Shown: piece by piece, positions 20,313 through 30,861 of the stretch | How the letters are laid out: each line of letters opens with the position of its first letter | Numbering within the stretch: position 1 is the first letter of the stretch | Assembly (NCBI GenBank): GCA_024760905.1 | Contig: CM045746.1 | Coordinates: 13,329,466-13,393,465 of the forward strand | Reading direction: 5' to 3' | DNA from: Plotosus lineatus | Taxonomy: Eukaryota; Chordata; Actinopteri; Siluriformes; Plotosidae | Length of the DNA: 64,000 nt | Position numbers and translations under genes: made by a program | Notes under the pieces: model-generated | Database searches by the model: none | Told to the model about the DNA's origin: nothing | The model's input: the letters and a program-made list of their open reading frames with translations, nothing else

Positions 20313-20589
20313 TATCTCCGTCTCTCTACACCTTTCTCTTCGTTCCTGTGAGAAAATTTTCCGTGTTGTTTCTTGAGGGGTTGTTTACTGCACTTTATAT
20401 CATTTGCTCGTGCGAAAAACCGATACATCATTGCGTGACAATGAGAGTGCCACTGCCAACTACTGAAGTGGAGGTGCAATTACACTTAATTCTCATACAC
20501 TATTCCAAAAAAGCATGTTCCTCAGGGTCATACATGCTCCCCCCATCATTACACCGCCCCCCTGGCCTCACTATTTGAGAAGCACTGCT

Positions 20590-21430
20590 ATATACACACA
20601 CATACCTATATCCTATACACACCTCTATATCTATTTACACTTTACAGACTTATACATATATTCACATTCACACATACACAGAAGGGTGAATATGTCAGCG
20701 GTGCATGATATACACCGAGTAAGAAATAGAGCTTTTGATTATAAGGTAGCTGGTGCTAAAATGTTATGTTTAAGACCTGCTCTAAACATGAGTTATTGCA
20801 GTGTAAACTGAAACATGAGTATTGCACTTAAAGAGTGACATTGTTCTGTCCAGGAAGATGGACTGAATGATGTTATTCAGTCAGTATGTGTAACAAGTTT
20901 AACAGCTTGTATGTAAAAAAAAAAAAAAAAAAAAAAAAAAAGCTGTTCTTGAGTCAGTCTTGTATATGAGGGAAGAGGAGAGAAAAGGGGGTGACCAGAG
21001 TGTGCGAGGTCCCTGATAATTCCACTGGTTCTCCTCTGAAGTGTGCCAGAGAAACTAGGGGGTTTGGAGGGAGGGGGGAGTCAGGAGGCTCACGATGGCA
21101 GAGTGGTAAAAGGTTGTCAATAGAGGTCGGGATAGACGGGCTTTCCCAAGCTTCCTGAGGAAGTACATCCTTTATTGTATTTTTCCCATCTGGAAGACGT
21201 TTGTGGTTTCAGGTGAAATCAGCAATGATGTGGACTCCAAGGAACTTGAAACACTCCACCCCCTCTACCTCCTCTTCATCAAGGTCAGAGTGCTCAGGTT
21301 GTGCAAATCACTTTAATTACAGTGATGCAATAATTCACTTATCCAATAGCAATGATGCAACACATATTTTTTATGGCCTTCCATTAATAAGAAACGAGAA
21401 AATCTCTTCAATGACAAATAATGTTTGTTA
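20590..21430. other. Spacer with A-run
   Basis: Includes an A-run at 20915-20941 and GC-mixed sequence at 20960-21300 with AG-rich words. A few blocks (near 21130-21290) read like decayed coding sequence (TTTCCCAAGCTTCCTGAGGA, GTGGACTCCAAGGAACTTGA), possibly a LINE or gene relic. I could not identify it. Confidence 0.35.
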
Positions 21431-21433
21431 GTA

Positions 21434-22282
21434 CAGGGATCCCTCACTGTCCGTGGTTAATTGGGACCGCCAAATTCCGTGAAGTGGGACCAACCCCTAC
21501 TGACTGATGGATACGTACTAGTACATGTATATGTGTATATAATATCAATAAATACATATTCAATGCTATAAATGATTATAATAACAATTAAACATTAAAA
21601 AATAATGCATAAGACGTAAATAAAATATAAATACACACACATACAGACATGCGTGCGCACACACACTCATCTGAGTAAAAATGTAAGTATTTTTTATTAA
21701 ATCATAAAAATGTAAGTATTTTGAAGGGGGGTGGGGTTTGGGTTGTTTGTTTGTTTTTTTTGCATTATTGGCTTTGTTTTTGTGGCATTTTCCTTAACTT
21801 TTTCCCTATTCTTCCTTAATTTCCTTATTTTTTAATTCAATTACTATTTAAAAAGATGCTGTGTACTGAAGCCGCATGAATTGAAGGGCGAAGTAGCAAG
21901 GGGATCCCTATCTGTCAGTCTGTCTTCCTTTCGGCTTTTTCCCTTTTACTCGGGAGTCGCCACAGCGAATCATCGGATTCGCACGTTTGATTTGGCAGAG
22001 GTTTTTATGTCGGATGCCCTTCCTGTCACAACCCTTTTTAGCAAGGGACAGAAAGACGCTGACGACTTTGCAGCTACTCTTTACGAAAGTCAGCAATGGT
22101 TCTTTTACATGCCTCTCACCATAGACAGTGACAGACATGGCCCGCCTTTGATAACCCAGTTAGCCGCACTGGGGGGGGGGGGACAGTGACAACCCTGTGA
22201 AGAATGGGACTCGAACCCCCAACCTTTGGATCGCGCACTATACCACTAGACCACCACTGCCCCCTCTAGCAAGGGATCCCTG
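21434..22282. mobile_element. Tigger-like MITE (CAGGGATCCCTCAC ends) with SINE in its right end
   Basis: The left end is CAGGGATCCCTCACTGTCCG after TA at 21432-21433. The right end is GAAGTAGCAAGGGATCCCTG, reconstructed by eye across the SINE, which sits within the last 16 bases. The flank after the right end is CA rather than TA. Without the SINE it is about 475 bp, like the 463-bp relative at 58320-58782. Confidence 0.78.
21911..22266 (-). mobile_element. tRNA-derived SINE with RTE tail (family A), in a Tigger TIR
   Basis: The TSD is TAGCAAGGGGATCCCT at 21894-21909 and TAGCAAGGGATCCCT at 22267-22281 (one G different). The minus-strand head is complete (GGGGGCAGTGGTGGTCTAGT, B-box GGTTCGAGTCCC). 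The plus-strand RTE-like 3' end CTTTCGGCTTTTTCCCTTTT and the RTE-leader-like CGGATGCCCTTCCTGTCACA match the 17144 copy. A G-run is expanded at 22172-22181. Confidence 0.9.
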
Positions 22283-22283
22283 C

Positions 22284-22505
22284 ATATATTATTATTATGG
22301 ATGCTTGTATAGCACATTATTCATACAAGCGTATGCTCAATGCGCATGAGAATATTACGTTGTTGTATCCTTTTGATGTTGAATGCCAAGCAGGATGCAA
22401 CAACTCCCAAATTTTAACGTCTTATGGTATGACACGGCCGGATTCGAACTCCGACCTTCCGGAGGATAAAGCAGACGCTCTACCAACTGAACTAAATCCC
22501 CGGTC
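22284..22505 (-). mobile_element. tRNA-derived SINE with unusually tRNA-like head (family G)
   Basis: The minus strand begins near 22502 with GGGGATTTAGTTCAGTTGGT then AGAGCGTCTGCTTTATCC. It has a T-arm GGTCGGAGTTCGAATCCGGC. The D-stem (GTTC/GAGC) and T-stem can pair, but the acceptor stem lacks its 3' partner. About 140 bases of body follow, and the unit ends in an (AAT)-like repeat at about 22284-22300. I therefore call it a SINE, not a tRNA gene. Confidence 0.7.
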
Positions 22506-23227
22506 TATATTACATTGGAATGCTGCAGTCTAACAGGTCTGAATGGAAAATGCTCCACCATAAAAAATAGCAGATAGCAGGTCATTGAGACTGAAATCCT
22601 AGACATCCAATAAAATTGTATCCCCCCAAAATACAAAGCTACAAAACATGGCCCTAACGTTTTTAATGTCAAGAAACCACTTTATTTAAACTGTCAATGA
22701 GTTTCAGAAGATAGCAGTGTCAACAAACTGCTAAAAGTGCTCAATGCATTTAGAGTGGTTTGAACAGCAAGACACATTTCAAACAGCATGAAAAGATATG
22801 GAAAAAGAAGAGATAAACAAGGGCCTAAGGAAATGTTACGTGTGAGAAGCCAGAATGGAGCTTATAGCTCGTTTTGAGATGAACCAAGCAACACCTGTTC
22901 TCCATTGCAGGTAGGCTGAAATTTACAGAAGCCAATAAAGCGGTAAACTCATTTTTGAAAGCTTTAAGCAAGTCTGGAGAAATTCGGCCAACAGGATATA
23001 TTAAAAAATCTCCTGAGCTGTGAAGTTACAGAAAGCTTGTATAAAGTCTGTGAGCTGGACGTCAAAGTTTTAAAATCCATCCAAACTACATTAAACAGTC
23101 TGGACATCACCTCGTACATGGATCAGAGGTTTGTGAAAACAAGCAGCATTTCACTACAACCTATTTAAAACTGTGACTGCTGAAGAGCTTTTTGAGTTTG
23201 ACAGAGAAAAACATCTGAGCTGTGCGT
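22506..23227. other. Spacer, nothing recognised
   Basis: Unassigned sequence without a clear frame or element end. Confidence 0.35.
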
Positions 23228-23470
23228 GCATGGGTTGCCTCCAGGTACTCCAGTTTTCTCATGCAGTCCAGACACATACACATTATGTTAGTTGGCTCTT
23301 ATAAATCGCCCTTAGGTGGTGATGTGTGTGAAATGGTTGTATGTGTTGCCCTGTGATGGCCTGCCACGCTGTTCAGGGTGCTGCCTTTGCCTTGTGTCGG
23401 CTGAGATTGGCTCCAGCCCTGCAATCCTAATAGTAGGGATGAGTGGTTCGACAAATGAGTGAAAGAATGA
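23228..23470 (+). mobile_element. SINE family B, 5'-truncated
   Basis: Begins in the body (GGGTTGCCTCCAGGTACTCC) and runs through GTGTGAAATGGTTGTATGTG and GCTGAGATTGGCTCCAGCCC. It ends in TAGTAGGGATGAGTGGTTCG and AATGAGTGAAAGAATGAG. The tRNA-like head is missing. Confidence 0.72.
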
Positions 23471-23774
23471 GTGGGAAGTGAATCGACCCTTTGTTAGCTT
23501 AGGACTCATATGTTAGGTATGGATCATCAGGGAGAATCCCTCTTCAGCTAATGGCCTTGCCACTGTTAAATCTGATGAATGCAGTTGCGTGCAAATATCT
23601 TCCGCTACAACACTAAAAAATGTAAAAATAAGCAAAATAATTTAAATTAAATAGTGGCATTTTATTGCTAATGTTCCCATGTGGCATATAGTACAAGAAT
23701 TATGTACTTCCAGCTCGGTGGATGTTACAACATATAAGCTCTCCTTGACGTTCCTTTCTGAGGGAATTTTCGGT
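23471..23774. other. Spacer, nothing recognised
   Basis: No recognised feature. Confidence 0.3.
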
Positions 23775-23995
23775 GACAGTAATATTGTAAAACAGTGATA
23801 ACCTGAGGATGATGAACATTAAAAAAAGCAAAACCAGAAAGGAAGATTTTGTGGCTTTATTTTATATTTTTAATTGATTCAGAGATTATCTACAGTTTGC
23901 CAGATGGATAATAAGGAACTACTGAATTAGCCGAAGTATGATATGGAGAATTATTTGTACGAGGGGTTGATATCAGTTGAGGTTAAAGGAAATAT
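23775..23995 (+). repeat. Unclassified dispersed repeat, copy 2
   Basis: Partner of 18255-18470 in direct orientation, 5.5 kb away. See that entry for shared blocks. Substitutions and small indels are spread throughout, so the duplication is not recent. Confidence 0.7.
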
Positions 23996-24043
23996 GAAAT
24001 CCAGTGTGCATGTGTTTCAACTGTAAGTGGAAAGTATAATATC

Positions 24044-24182
24044 GGGAGGAAACCCACTCAAACGCGAGAACATCATGCAGACTTTCCACAGAAATGCCCT
24101 CACTGAATCTAGGCCTCAAACCCGGGATTTTATGGTTGTGTGGTATACATGATAACCACAACACTACCATATGGCCTGAAAT
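24044..24182 (-). mobile_element. SINE family B, head portion only
   Basis: The minus strand reads GGCCATATGGTAGTGTTGTGG then CCCGGGTTTGAGGCC (B-box area) and GAGTGGGTTTCCTCCCGATA. The 3' half is missing. It lies just after the unclassified repeat, as the chimeric SINE does at 18485. Confidence 0.7.
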
Positions 24183-24491
24183 TAGTTTCACTACCTGTAA
24201 CATCATAGTAGCACGGTCCATGTTGACAACTTCCATTCAACAACATCATAAGCTAATAGGATGCTTCTCAACACAGCTACATCAGTTTTTGAAAGTAACA
24301 AACTGGAAACTCAGACAATCCATGTCAAATTGGATAAGAGGTCCTAGACATGTTGTTTAGCTTCTGGTTCACCTGAAAATATACATTATTTAACTGTATC
24401 ATGGTGAAGACTAAAGGATATCTTGTTGCGGTAACACTGCCCATGCGTCCATATCAGTCATTAAATCTACAGTAGTCCACAGAAAACCAAG
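24183..24491. other. Spacer, nothing recognised
   Basis: No recognised feature. Confidence 0.3.
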
Positions 24492-24493
24492 TA

Positions 24494-24918
24494 CAGTGGA
24501 ACCTCAACTTACGAAAGCCCCAACAAACTAAAAATGCAGGTTATGAAAAACATTTTCCTAAAATTTTTGTGTCTGGATACGAAACAAATTCATGTTACGA
24601 AAGCACCATCTCAAAAATTCAAACAATGCACGACTCGCTCTCCAATTGACTACATCTCCCAACATCCCGCCCCGCTGGCCTCCCATTGGATATCTCCCAA
24701 CATCCCGCCCCACTGGCCTCCCATTGGCTAGGAGGGATGACGCAGCTCCCTCCCATTGGCTATTATGGAGCACCCATAATGCTTTTCGTGTAAAGGACAG
24801 AGTTACTGTTGTTTCATGAGTTTTTCGAATGTGCTCATTGCAACTTTATTTTTTGGCTCAGGCTTTTAACCTCGCATAAACATTTGTAAGATTATAACTC
24901 TGCTAAGAAGACATGTTC

Positions 24919-24957
<39 letters not shown>

Positions 24958-25241
24958 GTGTGTGATTCCCAGTGCAAGTGAAAAGAAGCAGGCTCGTGGC
25001 ATGCGGTTGAGTGATATCGCAAAGGAATATGGCCAAACCCGTCTACCATCGGTACAATATTGAAGCAGAAGGAGGCTTTAAAAGGTATGCTTTTATAATG
25101 TTTAAAGGGTTTAGGGGGTAGTTTGGGGGCATTGGAACGAATCTCACGTTTTTACATGTAAAATGCGGTACAACTTATGAAAAATCCAGGTTACGAAACC
25201 ACTTCCGGAACGGATTAATTTCGTAAATTGAGGTAACACTG
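24494..25241 (+). mobile_element. Tigger-like element (CAGTGGAACCTC ends) with helix-turn-helix remnant
   Basis: A 748-bp element with TA at 24492-24493 and 25242-25243. The left end is CAGTGGAACCTCAACTTACG and the right end is CGTAAATTGAGGTAACACTG. At about 25003-25080 the plus strand has CGGTTGAGTGATATCGCAAA then GGAATATGGCC, reading RLSDIAKEYGQ. This is the same helix-turn-helix seen at bases 31-75 of the window, so the two elements are relatives. A 36-bp (AC)n tract is at about 24920-24955. Confidence 0.83.
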
Positions 25242-25243
25242 TA

Positions 25244-26258
25244 CAACCAACCTTCTGAGGCAGAACTACAGGTAAGTAAAGCCCAAGGTAAATAAATGGT
25301 CTGATAATGCCCTTTGAAGCACACTATCCATTGCCTTCTCCATAATTTTCCTTTTTTTCTACAGTGGTAAAACACTGGGTGTACTGTAACAGAGAGCGAT
25401 ATCACTGGTAGTGATGCTGTTTACTGTAGAGAGCAGACAAGGATGCTCTTCTGATTGCCGGCATCTTTCTGAAACTTTAGGTTGAATCTTGAAGAATAGA
25501 AAATGTCCATAGCTAAAATAAAAGATGCCAAACCACGATGAAGGCCGGTTTATGGCTGGAATCCCAATATTCATCCTCCTTAATCAAATCCATGAAGGTC
25601 AGTACTACTACTCACTTAATACTCCTTTCCTCAGAAGGCAAATGGAAGATTTAGCCTTCCTGTTTTGTGTTGAAGTTCTATGGAACATGTTGGTGAAGGA
25701 TGGGTTCTGGCACGACCCTTTTGTAGATGTGTAATGAAGAGCTTCAATTCCACCAGTATGCCAATTTTCCCCAGCTGATGAGTTCTTCCTTCCCCCCCAG
25801 CAGTCTTTCCAGCTGTCAATTATAATTCATAAGCTGTATTTCCGCCTTTGACATGTGCTCCCATCTGAGACATGAAATCCATTCCATGGTACTCCCATTG
25901 ATTCTTTGCCTCCTTTCTTTTAATATAGCTACTTTAGCTATGTAGTCCATTGAGAGAAAGACATTAGATATTAAAAAGACAGCACAAGACCTTTTTCCTT
26001 CATTGCATTCCACCAAACTTTAGGAGTACCTGACGAGAACTGAATAGTGAGTAGCCGGCATTTCAGCATTGCTCAATGCTCAAACAGCCAGCAGCTCATC
26101 AACTTTTATTCAAAAATGTAATCATGCCCCAAGGTCTGAAGTTTCATCAATGCTACCAAAAAAAAAAAGAAGACAATCTAGCTTAGTGTCAGATGCTGGT
26201 CTCGTTCTCAAGGTTATAGCTTAGTTGAGGTGTTTTGGCAGAAAAAGCCATTGCCTAG
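25244..26258. other. Unassigned, possibly decayed coding sequence
   Basis: Minus-strand pieces such as NGSTMEWISCLRWEHMSKAE (25960-25860) and plus-strand GFMAGIPIFILLNQIHEG (25549-25590, followed by GTCAGT) look less random than neighbouring DNA. I cannot match them to a family. They may be relics of a retroelement or pseudogene. Confidence 0.3.
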
Positions 26259-26261
26259 ATA

Positions 26262-27698
26262 CAGTGGGGCCAATAAGTATTGGGCAATGTAAAAATGTGC
26301 AAGTTCACCCATTTAAAATGATAAGAGAGGTTTGTAATTTTCATCATAGGTACGCATCAAGCTTGAGACACAGAATGTAAAAAAAAAAAAAAATCCAGGA
26401 AATCACATTGTATGATTTTTAAACAATTTATTTGTGAAAATCGGAGGCCAATAAGTATTGGGCAGCTAGAAAACAAACATTATTTCGGCCCCCACTCGTT
26501 AACAGTATGAATGACACCTGTTTGAACTGATTAGATGCATAAGAGACACCTTCAAACCTGCACACACCTTCAAACTGTCAGATTGCAGTCTTCACCATGA
26601 CCAGGACCAGAGAGCTTCCCAAAGACACCAGAGATACAGAGAGACTACCAGAGTACAACTGCACAAAGCTGGGATGAGGCAAACTGCAATTGGTAAACAA
26701 CTTTGTGAGAAAAGATCAACAGTTGGAAACATTATTAGAAAATGGAAGAAGTATAACATCACTGACAACCTCCCTAGGAGTGGCGCTCCATGCAAGATCT
26801 CACCTCGTGGGGTTCAAAGGATCCTGAGAACAGTGAGTAATCAGCCCAGAACTACACGGCAGGAACTGGTCAATGCTTTGAAGACAGCAGGAACCACCGT
26901 CACAAAGATGACAATAACTAACACACTACGTCATCATGAGATGAAATCCTGCATTGCCCAAAAGGTTTCCCTACTAAACAAAAACCATGTAAAGGTCCAT
27001 CTGAAATATGCTAAAGACCATATGGATGATCCAGAGGAGGATTGGGAGAATGTGATGTGGTCAGATGAGACCAAAATTGAACTTTTTGGTTTAAACAGCA
27101 CTCGCCGTGTTTGGAGGAAGCATGCTGAGTTGCATCCCAAGAACACCATACCTACTGTGAAGCATGGGGGTGGACACATCATGCTTTGGGGATGCTTTTC
27201 TGCAAAGCCAAGAAAACCAAGGAGTGGCTCCGTAAAAAGCATATCAAGGTTCTGGAGTGGCCTAGCCAGTCTCCAGACCTCAACCCAATCGAAAACCTGT
27301 GGAGGGAGTTTAAACTTCGAGTTGCCAAGTGACAGCCCTCAACCATCACAGCTCTAGAGAAGATCTGTGCAGAGGAGTGGGACAAAATACCAACTAAAGT
27401 GTGTATAGACCTGGTCAAGAACTACAGGAACCGTTTGACCTCTGTCATTGCCAACCAAGGCTACATTACAAAGTATTAAAAGTAACTTTTGCTGGCTGCC
27501 CAATACTTATTGGCCTCCCGTTTTCACAAATAAATTGTTTAAAAATCATACAATGTGATTTCCTGGATTTTTTTTTTTTTTACATTCTGTCTCTCAAGCT
27601 TGATGTGTCCCTATGATGAAAATTACAAACCTCTCTTGTCTTTTTAAATGAGTGAACTTGCACATTTTTACGATGCTCAATACTTACTGGTCCCACTG
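26262..27698 (+). mobile_element. Tc1-like transposon, internally deleted, both TIRs present
   Basis: Long TIRs (~110 bp) begin CAGTGGGGCCAATAAGTATT at the left and end TACTTACTGGTCCCACTG at the right. TA lies at 26260-26261 and 27699-27700. Subterminal blocks (AAATTACAAACCTCTCTTGT) match at both ends. Length is 1,437 bp. The transposase region lacks a central block (see next entry). Confidence 0.93.
26599..27479 (+). pseudogene. Tc1 transposase lacking the second catalytic Asp block
   Basis: The ATG at 26599 starts [13 protein letters not shown], but a frameshift ends that frame at 26677. The open frame resumes as [20 protein letters not shown] (helix-turn-helix) and [20 protein letters not shown]. 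It reaches the first catalytic block [12 protein letters not shown] and [16 protein letters not shown]. At about 27212 the sequence jumps to codons for [18 protein letters not shown] in another frame, then [10 protein letters not shown] (the Glu) and on to NQGYITKY, stop at 27477-27479. The HDND block between is missing, so the copy cannot transpose itself. Confidence 0.9.
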
Positions 27699-27700
27699 TA

Positions 27701-28137
27701 TTTACACAGTACAAAATATTACTCACAATGCAGTCCTTTAGCCAGTTTTAGGCTATTTTTGCACAACTAATATTTCAGCATTTTCATGGGAATTGGCAGT
27801 TGAACTTATTTCCTTTGAATAAAAGCATTTTTTTTGTCATGCATGTGCATATCTCACATTTTTTCAGACACAAGATTTCTTGAACTGTACACATCGAGTA
27901 CAGCCCGTTAACAGTTCAGTAGTCTGGTTTAACAGTACGTCTCACCCACAGTGTTAATGGATTGGTAGAAATGTGGTGCTTCTGACAAGTAAATTTAACC
28001 AAACCTGTTTTAGTGGTTGTGAGAAACCTGCATTTATTTCCACAATGACACTGAAGGTAAGACCATGCCAAAGTTGAACAATGCAGTTGGCAAAGAACAC
28101 AATGCACTATAATTGAGGGCAGCGGCATGGCCAGAGG
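27701..28137. other. Spacer, nothing recognised
   Basis: No recognised feature. Confidence 0.35.
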
Positions 28138-28304
28138 GCAGACAGAGGTGGCTTAGTGGTTAAGGCGATGGGTTGCTGACATGAAGGTTAGTGGTTCAAT
28201 CCCCGTCACCACTGTTGGGACCTTGAGCAACACCCTTAACCCTTTTACTCAGTTGTATAAAAATGATAATTGTAAGTCGCCCTGGATCAGAGCGTCTGCC
28301 AAAT
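28138..28304 (+). mobile_element. tRNA-derived SINE, HpaI/V-SINE-like 3' end (family E)
   Basis: The head GGTGGCTTAGTGGTTAAGGC and B-box GGTTCAATCCC are followed by TTGAGCAACACCCTTAACCC. The 3' end is GTAAGTCGCCCTGGATCAGA then GCGTCTGCCAAAT, a 3' motif widespread in teleost SINEs. A reversed copy is at 62508-62690. The name HpaI/V-SINE-like is from memory of the motif; subfamily is not determined. Confidence 0.8.
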
Positions 28305-28305
28305 A

Positions 28306-28445
28306 TAGGGATCCCTCACTTTCCATGGTTAATTGGGACCGAGATCTCCACACAACCATCGAAAATGTTTTACTATTTTACTGAAATGAGAAGCAAAAAA
28401 CGCACTAAAATTAAATTTCTTTTTAATTGTGACAGAGGCAGTTGA
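28306..28445. mobile_element. Tigger-like element, one end only
   Basis: Starts TAGGGATCCCTCACTTTCCA then TGGTTAATTGGGACCGAGAT, matching the ends at 21434 and 58320. No partner end follows. It abuts the end of the SINE at 28304. Confidence 0.6.
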
Positions 28446-28497
28446 ACTTCAGTGCACACACAAGCAGGTGTCTCACACTCTCATTAAGAGTCTCAAT

Positions 28498-28890
28498 ATG
28501 GGCTCCCAAGTGGTGCATCGACTGTTAACCCAGAGATCGCAAGTTCGAATCTGGGTTAATGCCACAGCCATCCGTGACTGCAAATGGGAGCTAATTGGCT
28601 GAGGTCTCACGGGAGGAAGGGATAGCATACGCTTATACGCTTACTTCCCTTTCATTCATAGCAATTGCCAGCCAATTGTGGGTGTCTGTGAGCTCATTTG
28701 TATGAGGGGGCAGATAGCGCTTTCCCTCCGAATGTATTAAACCACAACCAAGTGTGCACATGCCGCAGGTGGCTTGTATTGCATGTCACAGAGGGGGCTT
28801 TCACCCCTCCCTGGTTGGTGATGGTCATGTGATAAGGAAGGTAATACTTGATGGGTGGGAATTGGATACGACTAAATATGGAACAATAGA
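28498..28890 (+). mobile_element. tRNA-derived SINE, long-bodied (family F)
   Basis: The head GGGCTCCCAAGTGGTGCATC with B-box AAGTTCGAATCTGGG leads into a long body (CTAATTGGCTGAGGTCTCAC, GTGTCTGTGAGCTCATTTGT). It ends near GGGAATTGGATACGACTAAA. Total length is about 390 bp. Two reversed relatives lie in tandem at 61766-62480. Confidence 0.75.
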
Positions 28891-29970
28891 CAGTTTCAGT
28901 ATTATACAACATCGGGACAATGTGTATGTGTGATGGCAAAGTAAAATGGGATTTCTACAGTAAAGCTTTTATGTAAATATTTTTGCCATGACAGAGTGAC
29001 AGAACAGGTGAGGCTCTGCACTTTGAGCACGGTAACAGCGCTGTGTAAGTAATGGCATCTGATCACAAAACTCATATAGAAATGAAAAGAACCAAAACTT
29101 CTAAAGATGTTTTACTATAAAAGTTTGTTATTCTTGTCTTTTCCAAAATATAAATGAGATTTTTGCATTTTATTTCCCCATTTTATAGCATTAAATGACT
29201 ATACAATTTGCTTCAAGTGACTGTGACAAAATGTGAGTGTAAGCCATTTTGATTCAGACAATATTACAATATTAATCAGACCAAACAGATTGTGCTTTTC
29301 TCCATGCAGTATATTTGAATTTAAATTATTTATAATGTTACATCTTACATTCAAAATTAGATTTATACATGAGTAAATATACAGTATCAACATTATTTAA
29401 ACTGTATTCTCTCTACGATATACTGCAAAAATTGGTCTTGCAATCACTACTAACACTTTCTGTTAAATTTGCAAAATATTAGTTGCACATCTCCCACCGA
29501 GGTAACCAGGATACATCTGTGTGCTGACTTTCTCACAGCATTTCACTATTCCTTACTGCCATCATGTACAGTAGATGTTGTAATATCTCTATTTCCATGT
29601 TCTGAGATACTATTATTCTGCTTTTATACAACTGAGGCAGTGGAACTCTGTTCTCCTCTGTAATGAATCATTTCACTATCTGGGCAGTCTGATGGATGAA
29701 TCAAGGATTTGGTGAATGCCTGGACAATGCCGGCTTCTGGAATCCATCATGCCAACAATAATGTTTGTTAGATGAAGGATAATGGCCTTGGGATGTTTTT
29801 TCAGACTTTGGGTTAAACCCGTAGTTCTAGTGAAGGGTAATGAAGAGAAGACAAACAACTGTATCAGGTAGAGAAAATACTCCAGCAGCACTTAGTTTCT
29901 AAGGGTAAACATTAGAAATAAAGTCAGAAGCTCATGTATGTGTGTTTTGGCGGGGGGGGGGGGGGGGGGG
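28891..29970. other. Spacer, nothing recognised; G-run
   Basis: AT-rich unassigned sequence ending in a G-run at 29952-29970. Confidence 0.4.
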
Positions 29971-29974
29971 TCAT

Positions 29975-30207
29975 GCTAAAGCGGCTGCTCCTCCACATCA
30001 AAAGTAATCAGTTGTGGTGGTTCAAGCATCCAGTTAGGACGCCTCCTGGTCGTCTCCCTTTAGAGGTTTTCCCACGAACACCCACCTAGGAGAAGGCCGC
30101 GGTGCACACTCAGAACCCGCTGCAGGGATTACATATCCTGTCTGACCTGGGATTACCTGAGCGACAAAACCCTGGATAAGCAATGGAAAATGGATGGATG
30201 AAGTAGA
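29975..30207 (+). mobile_element. Rex1/CR1-like LINE 3' end, decayed
   Basis: Decayed codons resemble the C-terminal part of the LINE at 32270-34210: LLLHIKSNQLWWFKHPVR then TPPGRLPLEVFP. The 3' end CCTGGATAAGCAATGGAAAATGG and GATGGATG is a CR1/L2/Rex1-style terminus. Only ~230 bases remain. Confidence 0.65.
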
Positions 30208-30249
30208 GGACACAACATAAGCTTCTCTCCTCGCTGATGTCTTGATATA

Positions 30250-30800
30250 CAGTGGTACCTTGGTACTGGAACGCCTTAGAGGTCGAACAAATACAGGTTT
30301 TTTTTTTTGTCCTGGAAGTTCACTAAAATCTGGACGTCAAATGCCAAAAAGCGCGAGAAAAAACGAGACCGAGAGGGAGGGGAAATGCACACTTTCCGGA
30401 AGTCCAGAAATTGTTAGTACTATGTATCACCCTGATAAAGCTAGCACTGTTCTGGGGAAGTCAGGAAGTTGTTGATGCTATGTATCATCCTGATAAGGAT
30501 AGCGCTGTTCCGGGGAAGTCGGGATGTTGTTGATGCTATGTATCGCTGTGAACACCTTTAACGATCAGGTCATGAGCCACTTCCTTAAGGTTTTGAAAGG
30601 AAGGCAGAAACAAGCCACGTTAGAAATGTCTTTCAAAAAAAGAGGGACATCCTGAAGAAGAGTCATCCCTGCCAAAGCAAGTAGCAAGAGGGAAAAAAAC
30701 CCCACCTTTGGCTGATTCACCTGAAGCTGTTATGGAAGGGGATCCACTTCCTCTCTCCCTCTCCAACATTTACTTATGCCAATTGCTTACCACCACAAAG
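30250..30800 (+). mobile_element. Tigger-like element with transposase C-terminal remnant
   Basis: Left end CAGTGGTACCTTGGTACTGG after TA at 30248-30249. Near 30560-30640 the plus strand reads DQVMSHFLKVLKGRQKQATL then EMSFKKR. This matches the C-terminal segment of Tigger transposases, where a HF..VLK.RQKQ.SLD.F pattern is typical. No right end is clear before the LTR-like unit at 30862. Confidence 0.7.
30398..30545. repeat. 58-bp tandem repeat, about 2.5 units
   Basis: Units start GGAAGTC near 30398, 30456 and 30514 and include TATGTATCA(C/T)CCTGATAA and AGC(A/G)CTGTTC. It lies inside the Tigger-like element between the left end and the C-terminal codons. Confidence 0.8.
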
Positions 30801-30861
30801 GTAAAAATTCTTATGTTTATTGTTGTTATGCCTTAACTGTACTGTGGTTTTTATTTTAGTG

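Larger units (their letters stand above)
19056..20587. mobile_element. hAT element (CAGTGCTT ends) carrying nested Tigger MITEs
   Basis: The left end is CAGTGCTTGTCAATTATTTT and the right end is CTATTTGAGAAGCACTG. Both match the ends of the hAT copy at 32499-33375. Flanks GTATAGAA and CTATATAC agree at 5 of 8 positions, a decayed TSD at best. The internal shared sequence near the right end (ACTGAAGTGGAGGTGCAATT) also matches the other copy. Most of the length is later insertions (19208-20312). No transposase codons are visible in this copy. Confidence 0.8.

Noticed and set aside
22430..22502. tRNA gene on the minus strand
   Set aside because: The D and T arms look right, but the acceptor stem has no 3' partner and the sequence continues into a SINE-like body.
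29952..29970. G-run as a possible quadruplex element
   Set aside because: A single uninterrupted G homopolymer is as likely to be a sequencing or slippage feature, and nothing around it suggests a regulatory role.
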